Shown here piece after piece: positions 13,646 through 18,625 of a stretch of 21,001 bases of DNA. The translations under genes and the position numbers were made by a program. Numbering within the stretch: the stretch's first letter is position 1; each line of letters starts with the position of its first letter. The notes below the pieces were generated by a model. That model saw only the letters and a program-made list of their open reading frames with translations. It made no database searches and was not told the origin of the DNA. The DNA lies in the IMG/VR virus record IMGVR_UViG_3300044797_000055, positions 1 through 21,001 of that record; one strand, given 5' to 3'. Source of the stretch: a virus.

Positions 13646-13936
13646 ATGATTACAAAAGAGCAGGCGATCACGGCAGGCGAGGGATTCCGTATGGAATTCC
13701 ACTTTAATGGATGCACGCGCACGATTGGCCCACGCGGTGGAGTCAAAACGAAGGTTGAGATATGGCGAGCTAATGGGAAGTGTCAGACTTGGAAGACCAG
13801 ACCAGACGAGTTTAGTCTGCCAATCAAGCATGGATTCAATGGTCCTTACTCTTACATAACAGAAAAAAATGCTTCTGGCTGGCATCTAGCCTCAGAGTGC
13901 CCGCTAGATGCTCAGGTGGTGGAGCAGTCAGCATAA
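13646..13936 (+). CDS. Small early hypothetical protein (96 aa)
   Basis: ATG 13646 is preceded by TTGGAGG at five to six bases; a TTG inside that motif is in frame but is the ribosome site, not the start. 96 residues, beta-rich by eye (GFRMEFHFNG, TKVEIWRANGKCQTWKTRP, GPYSYIT), with three cysteines and a basic middle. It resembles the many small phage early proteins of unknown function. It shares the GAATTGGAG leader with the genes before and after. Confidence 0.72.
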   Translation: MITKEQAITAGEGFRMEFHFNGCTRTIGPRGGVKTKVEIWRANGKCQTWKTRPDEFSLPIKHGFNGPYSYITEKNASGWHLASECPLDAQVVEQSA

Positions 13937-13978
13937 CTGTGCATTGCCCATGAGGGGCACTAACACTGTCCCGATTGG

Positions 13979-13993
13979 GGAACGCATAGTTCC
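13979..13993 (+). promoter_or_regulatory. Leader hairpin before the 120-aa gene
   Basis: GGAAC GCATA GTTCC forms a five-base stem shortly before the GAATTGGAGG ribosome site of the gene at 14013. It is the second of three hairpin-plus-GAAYTGGAG leaders in the early region. Confidence 0.4.
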
Positions 13994-14012
13994 AATCTGA
14001 ATTGGAGGATAT

Positions 14013-14375
14013 ATGAATCACTCAGCAAACGGAGTAATCGCAGTGGGAGCACCCGGCAGTCAAGCGCGCAAGGAAACCAATCAAAAGGCATTCTCTGACA
14101 TCTACCGAGAGGAACTAGAGCGTGCTATGACTGAATATCCAGAGGAATATATACCAATGGATGTGAACGTACTTCACGGGATGAGTCGAGTTTTACAGAA
14201 CCGCCACCGTCGTTGCAGCTCGACGCGCTTGAAGACTTCATCAAGGGCTAGGATGATGGCAGCACTATTGCGTGGTAGTGCCAATAAAGACTCCTGCGCA
14301 ATTAAGGCTACCTGTGAACGTCTGGGCCTTAAACATACGTATCAGGCAATCAATGGTTTTCTGAATGGTGACTAG
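14013..14375 (+). CDS. Hypothetical early protein, basic middle (120 aa)
   Basis: ATG 14013 with GAATTGGAGG six bases upstream. 120 residues: a flexible N-terminus (GVIAVGAPGSQARKE), a helical acidic segment (FSDIYREELERAMTEYPEEY), a strongly basic stretch (LQNRHRRCSSTRLKTSSRAR) and a C-terminal helix pair ending GLKHTYQAINGFLNGD. The basic block and the helical end (ATCERLGLKHTYQAINGFL) could be a nucleic-acid-binding HTH, but this is only suggestive. Not recognised. Confidence 0.72.
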   Translation: MNHSANGVIAVGAPGSQARKETNQKAFSDIYREELERAMTEYPEEYIPMDVNVLHGMSRVLQNRHRRCSSTRLKTSSRARMMAALLRGSANKDSCAIKATCERLGLKHTYQAINGFLNGD

Positions 14376-14410
14376 ACTTCCTTCCAGCGCATCGTATAGG
14401 TGTGCTGGCG

Positions 14411-14427
14411 GATTAGCCTAGCTAATC
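14411..14427 (+). promoter_or_regulatory. Leader hairpin before the 86-aa gene
   Basis: GATTAGC CTA GCTAATC is a perfect seven-base stem with a three-base loop, followed by AAATCTAAACT and the GAACTGGAG ribosome site of the gene at 14453. The layout copies the hairpin leader at 13416. Confidence 0.5.
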
Positions 14428-14452
14428 AAATCTAAACTGAACTGGAGACTAT

Positions 14453-14713
14453 ATGAAACGTATCATTGAATCCGAGGAACTATCGGGACTGGAAGCCCTG
14501 ATAGGTGAAACTGTATTGTTAATGTGCGCCAACTATTTCTACACTGGCAAACTCACAGGCGTGAACGAAACGTGTGTAACGCTGGAATCTCCCGCTATCG
14601 TGTACGAGACAGGAGAATGGTCCAGTAAACAATACAATAATGTCCAGAAACTACATACAACAAAATGGTATGTACGTATTAATGCCATTGAGTCGTTTGG
14701 GATAAGTAAATAA
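14453..14713 (+). CDS. Small beta-barrel-like phage protein (86 aa)
   Basis: ATG 14453 with CTGGAG six bases upstream. 86 residues. The segment LIGETVLLMCANYFYTGKLT and GVNETCVTLESPAIVYETGEW has the alternating strands and 'function of adding a modification/bulge' spacing typical of small SH3- or Sm-like barrels found in phage early regions. A second strand pair (KWYVRINAIESFGI) closes it. I have seen this pattern in phage proteins of unknown function; no activity can be assigned. The stop overlaps the next ATG by one base (TAATG), so the repeat-protein gene is coupled to it. Confidence 0.75.
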   Translation: MKRIIESEELSGLEALIGETVLLMCANYFYTGKLTGVNETCVTLESPAIVYETGEWSSKQYNNVQKLHTTKWYVRINAIESFGISK

Positions 14714-14952
14714 TGGATGATCTACGAAATCGGTATAGACGCCGGATCATATTACGGTCATGGTTAGGGTCATGGTCAGGGTCAGGGTCAAGGTCATGGT
14801 CAAGGGCAGGGTCAGGGTCAAGATCATGGTCATGGTCAAGGTTAGGGTCATGGTCAGGGTCATGGTCAGGGCCAGGGTTAGGGTCAAGGTCAGGGTCAGG
14901 GTCAGGGTCATGTTCAAGGTCAAGGTCATGGTCAGGGTCATGGTCAAGGTGA
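14713..14952 (+). CDS. Ser-Gly/Trp/Arg dipeptide-repeat protein, copy 1
   Basis: 79 residues. The basic head MDDLRNRYRRRIILR is followed by 32 hexamer units read as Ser-Xaa dipeptides (SW, SG and SR, with a few L, A or P). The start overlaps the stop of the 86-aa gene (TAATG). The next gene repeats the same head and design, which favours real translation. All frames through a hexamer array tend to stay open, so coding is not certain. If made, the protein would be disordered, basic and Trp-rich, with an RS-like nucleic-acid-binding character. No family recognised. Confidence 0.5.
   Translation: MDDLRNRYRRRIILRSWLGSWSGSGSRSWSRAGSGSRSWSWSRLGSWSGSWSGPGLGSRSGSGSGSCSRSRSWSGSWSR
14758..14949 (+). 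repeat. GGTCAN hexamer array, 32 units
   Basis: An unbroken run of 32 hexamers in TCANGG register (TCATGG, TCAGGG and TCAAGG, with occasional TTAGGG, CCAGGG and GCAGGG). Base four is T, G or A but never C in this copy. No unit is deleted or inserted. GGG-N3-GGG stretches, for example 14869-14925, could form G-quadruplexes on this strand. Confidence 0.95.
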
Positions 14953-14956
14953 AAAA

Positions 14957-15181
14957 ATGACGGACTTACGAAATCGGTATAAGCGCCGATCTAGGTCAAA
15001 ATCACGGATATGTTTATGGTCAGGGTCAGGGATAGGGTCACAGTCAGGGTTAGGGTCATGGTTAGGATCACGGTCACGGTTAGGGTCAGGATCAAGATTA
15101 GGGTTAGGGTCAGAGTCAGGATTAGAGCCAGGATCATGGTTATGGTCAGGATTAGGAATAGGGTCATGGTCAGGGTCATAG
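14957..15181 (+). CDS. Ser-Gly/Trp/Arg dipeptide-repeat protein, copy 2
   Basis: 74 residues, starting five bases after the stop of copy 1. The head MTDLRNRYKRRSRSKSRI matches copy 1 (M-x-DLRNRY-x-RR), then a more degenerate Ser/Leu-Gly/Trp/Arg dipeptide repeat follows (WSGSGIGSQSGLGSWLGSRS and on). The head is encoded outside the hexamer array, so its conservation argues for a duplicated gene rather than a chance frame. The greater divergence suggests copy 2 is older or less constrained. Function unknown. Confidence 0.5.
   Translation: MTDLRNRYKRRSRSKSRICLWSGSGIGSQSGLGSWLGSRSRLGSGSRLGLGSESGLEPGSWLWSGLGIGSWSGS
14990..15178 (+). repeat. GGTCAN hexamer array, degenerate second copy
   Basis: About 31 hexamers in the same register as the first array, with more variants (TCACGG, TTAGGA, TCAGAG, ATAGGG). 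It ends in GGGTCATAG, where TAG stops the reading frame. Confidence 0.9.
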
Positions 15182-15223
15182 TAATAAATATACAGATGTC
15201 AAATCCACCCGAGAGGCGACACA

Positions 15224-15433
15224 ATGAGCACTCCCTTTGAACTGTACGTAAGCAACATTGGATTGGTTTGGTCTGGCAATAGCTTTATGCAGGCTATGTC
15301 TGCATATAACAAATACGTTAACCAGTCGAAAAGCCCGAATGGTAGAGCCTCTGGTGAAGATGTCACTCTGCTACATAATGATAAAATCAGAATGGAGTAT
15401 GCAGGCACATTATCTAAAGAGGAGGCACAATGA
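15224..15433 (+). CDS. Small phage hypothetical protein (69 aa)
   Basis: ATG 15224, with GAGAGG about eight bases upstream. 69 residues with a compact alpha-beta look: FELYVSNIGLVWSGNSFMQA, a helix MSAYNKYVNQSKS, then GRASGEDVTLLHNDKIRMEY. The order strand-helix-'GRAxGEDVTL'-strand recurs in small phage early proteins I have seen, without known function. Its stop overlaps the next start (ATGA at 15430), and an internal GAGGAGG provides the next ribosome site. Confidence 0.75.
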   Translation: MSTPFELYVSNIGLVWSGNSFMQAMSAYNKYVNQSKSPNGRASGEDVTLLHNDKIRMEYAGTLSKEEAQ

Positions 15434-15624
15434 AATATAAAATATACTGCGGTCCTACGTTAGTCCGCGATTTGGCACGGCGATTAAACGTGTCGGGATT
15501 CCACGTCTATCTGGAAGGAACAGAGCACGTCTATGTAGATACTGAGGAAGGTGTCAATACGTTGTTAACATTCCTCGGCCGTCAATCGTACTCCCTCAAT
15601 GACATTAAGGAGATCGGACAATGA
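15430..15624 (+). CDS. Small hypothetical protein (64 aa)
   Basis: 64 residues from ATG 15430, with GAGGAGG six bases upstream inside the previous gene. The sequence MKYKIYCGPTLVRDLARRLN, GFHVYLEGTEHVYVDTEEGV and NTLLTFLGRQSYSLNDIKEIG suggests a small beta-alpha-beta domain. It has ATGA overlaps at both ends and so belongs to a coupled trio of small genes. Not recognised. Confidence 0.75.
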   Translation: MKYKIYCGPTLVRDLARRLNVSGFHVYLEGTEHVYVDTEEGVNTLLTFLGRQSYSLNDIKEIGQ

Positions 15625-15725
15625 GCAAAAAACACTTTATTGCATTGGCAGACGAGATACGTCAGTACCAAAAGACCGCTGGGAATGAATGGGGTAATGG
15701 ACAGCCAGGTGGCGCTATCAAGTAA
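15621..15725 (+). CDS. 34-aa protein resembling a shortened phage small-protein family
   Basis: MSKKHFIALADEIRQYQKTA ... GQPGGAIK, 34 residues, starting by ATGA overlap with the previous gene. An N-terminal (K/Q)HFIALAD-type helix and a C-terminal GGAIK are familiar from longer phage small proteins (about 60-70 aa, from memory). This copy appears to lack the middle. An internal GGAG in the previous gene serves as ribosome site. Function unknown. Confidence 0.6.
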   Translation: MSKKHFIALADEIRQYQKTAGNEWGNGQPGGAIK

Positions 15726-15772
15726 CGAGTTTCCCTGTACGTGGCTTACTCCAATTCGACACGGACAGGGTA

Positions 15773-15802
15773 GGGGTATTACCAGTATAATGGTAGTACC
15801 CC
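15773..15802 (+). terminator. Strong hairpin between small early genes (terminator or leader)
   Basis: GGGGTATTACCA GTATAA TGGTAGTACCCC gives a 12-pair stem with one G-U pair and a six-base loop. It is followed by TAATATTA rather than a T-run, and lies about 20 bases before ATG 15824. It could terminate inefficiently or protect the downstream message. Confidence 0.5.
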
Positions 15803-15823
15803 TAATATTAAAATGGAGCTAAC

Positions 15824-16207
15824 ATGAAACTAACACTATTCAAGCCTCAATGGGTATTAGATATGGAACAGTCTATACTAGAACTAGACCAGTATATAGC
15901 CACTATCAAGGAACGTGATCGACAGTTCTATGCCGGTGAACTACCCTTACCTAATCAGGGTAGTAATAGTGATATTGGTACCATCATTACCACTACCATT
16001 ACCACTACCAATACTAATACTGGTACTAATACTAGTACTAATACTAGTATTGGGGGATGTGAAGTAGCTGGCGAAGCCAGGTACGAACAAGTGGGTAATA
16101 TACCTGAGTCTGGACCTGTACCAGCGCATAGTCAGGGTCATAATCAGGATCATAACCAGGGTCAGGGTCAGGTACGGGGATCGGAAAATAGCCCTGAAAC
16201 GTCCTGA
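15824..16207 (+). CDS. Low-complexity Thr/Asn and Gln/His-rich protein (127 aa)
   Basis: ATG 15824 with GGAG seven bases upstream. 127 residues: a helical head MKLTLFKPQWVLDMEQSILE through KERDRQFYAGEL (about 1-40) looks folded. The next part is a Thr/Asn-Thr repeat (about 52-75) from ACT/AAT-rich DNA, and the end (about 103-118) is GHNQDHNQGQGQ, encoded by GGTCAN-type hexamers in a different frame from the dipeptide genes. The tail is probably disordered. Repeat DNA of two kinds seems to have expanded inside one gene. Not recognised. Confidence 0.65.
   Translation: MKLTLFKPQWVLDMEQSILELDQYIATIKERDRQFYAGELPLPNQGSNSDIGTIITTTITTTNTNTGTNTSTNTSIGGCEVAGEARYEQVGNIPESGPVPAHSQGHNQDHNQGQGQVRGSENSPETS
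16007..16046 (+). repeat. ACTAATACTAGT-type repeat, inverted partner at 20609-20648
   Basis: A 40-base stretch built from ACTAATACT units. Its reverse complement matches 20609-20648 at 37 of 40 positions. Here it codes the Thr/Asn repeat; there it is non-coding. Confidence 0.75.
16127..16171 (+). repeat. GGTCAN hexamer array, short coding copy
   Basis: About seven units (AGTCAG GGTCAT AATCAG GATCAT AACCAG GGTCAG GGTCAG) at the end of the 127-aa gene, read in the GGT-CAN frame as Gly/Asn/Asp-His/Gln dipeptides. Confidence 0.75.
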
Positions 16208-16299
16208 GACGGGCTTAAAAGGGTCTGGATGGGTTCTAGGACGTTCCATACCCCTAAAATGGCCCTGTAAGGCTAGGAATCGCTAGAAAGGGGTACTGT

Positions 16300-16488
16300 A
16301 TGACCATCAGGGAAGGGCTTAGGTGGTACTTTTCTACCGTGAAACTAATTCTGAAACCGGCAAAGGGCCTAGAACTACCTCTGTCAGAGACACGGAGAAG
16401 GATTCGGGCCTTACGTACGGTTACTGATACTGAATCTGCCGTATGGTCCGCTAAGAGGTGCCTAGCTAGACTTGAGGTGAAGAAATGA
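16300..16488 (+). CDS. Small basic hypothetical protein (62 aa)
   Basis: ATG 16300 with AAAGGGG six bases upstream. 62 residues, strongly basic and helical (MTIREGLRWYFSTVKLILKP, LPLSETRRRIRALRTVTDTE, SAVWSAKRCLARLEVKK). No signal peptide or membrane segment. The stop overlaps the next ATG (ATGA at 16485), so it is coupled to the small membrane protein. It may bind nucleic acid or a membrane partner. Not recognised. The 92 bases before it hold only its ribosome site. Confidence 0.65.
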   Translation: MTIREGLRWYFSTVKLILKPAKGLELPLSETRRRIRALRTVTDTESAVWSAKRCLARLEVKK

Positions 16489-16595
16489 CTAGAATTGAAA
16501 AGGTAATCATCTTAGCTGCCCTTACCGTGGGCCTGGCCCTGGGATGGGCTATCAGCGCATGGGGTCCGGTACTATTTGGATGGCCGCTACAGTGA
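16485..16595 (+). CDS. Small single-pass membrane protein (36 aa)
   Basis: ATG 16485 overlaps the previous stop (ATGA). MTRIEKVIILAALTVGLALG, then WAISAWGPVLFGWPLQ: a short charged head and one long hydrophobic helix with Gly/Ala/Trp. It could be a holin-like, superinfection-exclusion or membrane-anchoring peptide. The operon position among early genes, without an endolysin nearby, argues against a classical lysis cassette. It is the last rightward gene before a convergent region. Confidence 0.6.
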   Translation: MTRIEKVIILAALTVGLALGWAISAWGPVLFGWPLQ

Positions 16596-16599
16596 CAGT

Positions 16600-16635
16600 T
16601 TCATTTCTATAGAAATACAGTTTCCATGGAAATAC
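16600..16635. promoter_or_regulatory. Double palindrome operator module, copy 1
   Basis: ATTTCTATAGAAAT (16603-16616, perfect palindrome) and TTTCCATGGAAA (16621-16632, perfect palindrome), centres 17 bases apart. The 36-base module recurs exactly at 16769-16804. It lies in the gap between convergent genes, where a promoter is not expected. Confidence 0.65.
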
Positions 16636-16739
16636 CCTGGTACTGCTAAGTCCTTTGTTAGCGACAGTCAGAGAGTTAACCTAGTAATATATATAAAGAA
16701 AAGTAGAAAGAGCGAAGAGCGCCCTACCAAATCTAAAGG

Positions 16740-16764
16740 ACTTACGGTTCAAGCGCATGTTTTT
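16740..16764 (-). repeat. Duplicated 3' end of the RepA-like gene
   Basis: A 25-base sequence identical to 16805-16829, which holds the last codons and stop of the leftward ATPase gene. This copy lies beyond the gene and is non-coding, so it records a short duplication or recombination. Confidence 0.8.
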
Positions 16765-16768
16765 CCTC

Positions 16769-16804
16769 TTCATTTCTATAGAAATACAGTTTCCATGGAA
16801 ATAC
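16769..16804. promoter_or_regulatory. Double palindrome operator module, copy 2
   Basis: Exact second copy of the 36-base module at 16600, with palindromes at 16772-16785 and 16790-16801. It sits three bases after the stop of the leftward ATPase gene, between the two copies of that gene's tail. Confidence 0.65.
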
Positions 16805-16806
16805 AC

Positions 16807-17556
16807 TTACGGTTCAAGCGCATGTTTTTTTCTCTTGGAGACGCCTAGGTGCTTGGCTACCTCGGCTCCTTTGTCCCTGTACTCCCAGTCATCGAACACT
16901 AAAATCCCTGTTTCATCAAACTTTCCAACCACGGCAAAACTAGGGTCATTCTTGAGTGATACGTACAATAAGCGTTCAGGATCACTAATGTCCTTGGGAT
17001 TGGTCGCTACAATAATGAAATTGGTACTGGTAGCTCGTTCCCATATCGAACTGCCAGCGACAAGCTGCCGGGGATTCTGGTACGTTTCGTGTGGCTTTAG
17101 TTTGGCAACCCCTACAGTACCGATTATCGTAATACCATCTTCACAGTACGAACTAAGGTTGCTTAATAGCTCGTCCACTTCATGGGGATTATTAGGGTTT
17201 CTAACCATCATGTCCAAGCCTTCCCAAAATACCAGTTTAGCTCCGCATCTTTCTACTTCTTCCATAATTGCATAGCGCGGTTTACTGAATTTACCGAAAG
17301 CAGCAATCGTGTAAATATCCGATGGATTGAATCCAATTTTTTCTATGGTATCAATGGAATCTTGGAGGGGACGATCACGGCAGACCATGCACCAAGGTAC
17401 GGGGTGAGACTCAAGACCTATAACTGGAATACCAGCATTCCATAACACAAGTGCTGGCAACATGAAACGGGACTTACCAGCACTACTAATACCAGCTAAA
17501 AGGTGGATTCTATTACGTGGAAGGATTTTATCAATAAGATAGTCAGACTCAGACAC
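16807..17556 (-). CDS. RepA/AAA_25-like P-loop ATPase, probable replication or recombination helicase
   Basis: 249 residues from GTG 17556, with TTGGAGG ideally spaced; a TTG at 17568 lies inside that ribosome site. RecA-fold NTPase: Walker A GISSAGKS (22-29), a segment IPVIGLESHPVPWCMVCRDR, Walker B-like GAKLVFWEGLDMM, strand GITIIGTVGVAKLKP, and GSSIWERATSTNFIIVATNP, the usual order in RepA- and KaiC-like phage ATPases. GSSIWERAT resembles the conserved G-S motif of AAA_25/RepA helicases. It points left, against all other early genes, and is flanked by palindrome operators on both sides. A role in replication initiation or DNA unwinding is inferred from the family. Confidence 0.82.
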   Translation of the reverse strand: MSESDYLIDKILPRNRIHLLAGISSAGKSRFMLPALVLWNAGIPVIGLESHPVPWCMVCRDRPLQDSIDTIEKIGFNPSDIYTIAAFGKFSKPRYAIMEEVERCGAKLVFWEGLDMMVRNPNNPHEVDELLSNLSSYCEDGITIIGTVGVAKLKPHETYQNPRQLVAGSSIWERATSTNFIIVATNPKDISDPERLLYVSLKNDPSFAVVGKFDETGILVFDDWEYRDKGAEVAKHLGVSKRKKHALEP

Positions 17557-17561
17557 TTGCA

Positions 17562-17614
17562 CCTCCAATGTGACACCGATAGGGACCGCCCATTGGAGGG
17601 GAAGCGGTCCCTAT
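17562..17614 (-). promoter_or_regulatory. Leader hairpin whose loop is complementary to the ribosome site
   Basis: On the minus strand ATAGGGACCGC and GCGGTCCCTAT form a perfect 11-base stem (17614-17604 with 17589-17579) around a 14-base loop. The loop holds CCTCCAATG (17599-17591), the exact nine-base complement of the CATTGGAGG ribosome site (17570-17562). Loop-to-ribosome-site pairing would form a pseudoknot and shut off translation. Confidence 0.6.
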
Positions 17615-17671
17615 TCGTGTCTAGCCGAACCTTTGTCCGGGTGACTGCCCTGGCCGGGGCATTGGTACTAG

Positions 17672-17700
17672 TTTATACTTAATTTTATTGGATTTGTCAA
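17672..17700 (-). promoter_or_regulatory. Strong leftward promoter for the RepA-like gene
   Basis: Minus-strand TTGACA (17700-17695), 17 bases, TATAAA (17677-17672). Near-consensus sigma70. It predicts a leader of about 110 bases that contains the hairpin at 17579-17614. Confidence 0.7.
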
Positions 17701-17705
17701 TAGAA

Positions 17706-17733
17706 ACCCCCGCCACTGAGGGGTAACGGGGGT
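17706..17733. terminator. G+C-rich hairpin in the 17.6-17.9 kb control region
   Basis: ACCCCCG and CGGGGGT form a seven-base stem around a 14-base loop, just upstream of the leftward promoter. Without a T-run it is a weak terminator candidate. It may insulate the two divergent promoters. The 350-base gap also holds a possible 21-codon frame at 17765-17830 behind AGGAGG, and a DnaA-box-like motif. Confidence 0.4.
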
Positions 17734-17816
17734 CTAGGGTCCATCAGGTTGAGGAGGCTATGGGATGCTCAGGAGAGAGGTCCATAACCATTGCCGACGC
17801 ACTGACCCTACCATAG

Positions 17817-17825
17817 TTTTCCACA
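17817..17825 (+). promoter_or_regulatory. DnaA-box-like motif
   Basis: TTTTCCACA, the same nine bases as the pair at 13233 and 13244, about 40 bases before the rightward promoter. Confidence 0.4.
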
Positions 17826-17844
17826 GGTAGCAAGGGAAAAGTGA

Positions 17845-17890
17845 ATTTCTATCAAAATGTGCTTGACTTCCATAGAAATTGTGTTACTAT
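17845..17890 (+). promoter_or_regulatory. Rightward promoter with operator palindromes
   Basis: TTGACT (17863-17868), a 16-base spacer and TACTAT (17885-17890). The site ACTTCCATAGAAAT (17866-17879) overlaps the -35 and spacer, and a weaker site ATTTCTATCAAAAT (17845-17858) lies upstream. This copies the design of the promoter at 13280. It should drive the DNA-metabolism genes. Confidence 0.6.
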
Positions 17891-17919
17891 TACGGGCGAC
17901 TCAGGAGAACCAAATTACA

Positions 17920-18099
17920 GTGAAAGTACGTAGCGACAGGGTAAGCGGGAACGTGCGAATGTCCCGGAAACGGCTTCAGTACGAAGCTAGTCTAGCGCGG
18001 AAATGGATGCTGCGGCACCAACCCCTAGAAATGGCGCGTATAGAAGCTGCGGCCAGGAAACGGTATCCGCTTACTCCTGCCACTAATACTACCAGTTAA
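17920..18099 (+). CDS. Small basic hypothetical protein (59 aa)
   Basis: GTG 17920 with CAGGAG twelve bases upstream, rather long; ATT 17914 is better spaced but rare, and ATG 17959 is a shorter option. The core LQYEASLARKWMLRHQPLEM and ARIEAAARKRYP resembles small phage proteins with an 'xRxWMRxHxPxVxxxIxxxAxxKYP' helix pair of unknown function. The protein is basic with a disordered Thr/Asn end. It is first in the operon after the operator-bearing promoter, a usual place for a regulator. Start uncertain. Confidence 0.62.
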   Translation: MKVRSDRVSGNVRMSRKRLQYEASLARKWMLRHQPLEMARIEAAARKRYPLTPATNTTS

Positions 18100-18166
18100 G
18101 TATCACTGTAATATTACTATACTATCAGGTTAAGTGAGGGTACATGTACATATTAAGGGAAGATAT

Positions 18167-18613
18167 ATGAAAATATCCAAGCTCAAGAAACTGAAACAGT
18201 GGATACTCGCGGAACCACGTAGATATTATCAGAATGTATGGGTTGCGAATAAGGAAAACCCAATTACACAGCAACAAAATCCACCCTGCGGCACTGTCGG
18301 GTGTCTTGCCGGTAACGCATGTTTGATGGAAGGACATATAAAGCGTATAGATGGTATAGGAAATGCTTTCGATAAAAATGGCAATTGTGTGTATTGTCCA
18401 AAATTGGCACAGCAAATTCTTGGTCTAACACGTCAAACTGCCGAGTGGCTATTTGATGTATCAGGCAATGGATGGAGTACTGAGGCAAAGATAGCTTATG
18501 ACAATGCCACTACTCTTGAAGGTCGTGCCCAAGCTGCCGCAATGGAATTGGATAGGTTAATTAAACAGGGTTCACGCAAGTCCAAGTCTAAGTCTAAGTC
18601 TAAAACTAAATAG
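18167..18613 (+). CDS. Cysteine-containing phage hypothetical protein (148 aa)
   Basis: ATG 18167 with AAGGGAAG seven bases upstream; an in-frame ATG at 18134 lacks a ribosome site. 148 residues with PPCGTVGCLAGNACLMEG, then NCVYCPKLAQQILGLTRQTA, EWLFDVSGNGW and TTLEGRAQAAAMELDRLIK. This order (CGTxxCLAG, LGL, LF...W, RAxxAxxxLDxLI) matches a widespread phage and plasmid protein of unknown function. The C-terminal tail is a Lys-Ser repeat (KSKSKSKSKTK) from AAGTCT-type DNA repeats. Five cysteines could bind metal. Confidence 0.75.
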   Translation: MKISKLKKLKQWILAEPRRYYQNVWVANKENPITQQQNPPCGTVGCLAGNACLMEGHIKRIDGIGNAFDKNGNCVYCPKLAQQILGLTRQTAEWLFDVSGNGWSTEAKIAYDNATTLEGRAQAAAMELDRLIKQGSRKSKSKSKSKTK

Positions 18614-18625
18614 GGAGATAATATC

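Noticed and set aside
14758-15178. CRISPR array
   Set aside because: The units are contiguous six-base repeats with no spacers and no cas genes nearby.
14747-15240. Met/Thr/Leu and Met/Val/Arg repeat frames on both strands across the hexamer arrays
   Set aside because: A hexamer array stays open in several frames by chance. Only the plus frame with the shared DLRNRY head and coupled starts is supported.
15726-15823. Intrinsic terminator with certainty at the 15773 hairpin
   Set aside because: The stem is strong but no T-run follows, so it is reported only as a possible terminator or leader.
16576-17275. Two plus-strand frames (16576-16848 and 16757-17275) that overlap the operators and the RepA-like gene
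   Set aside because: They cross the palindromes and repeats, have no ribosome sites, and lie antisense to a well-supported P-loop ATPase.
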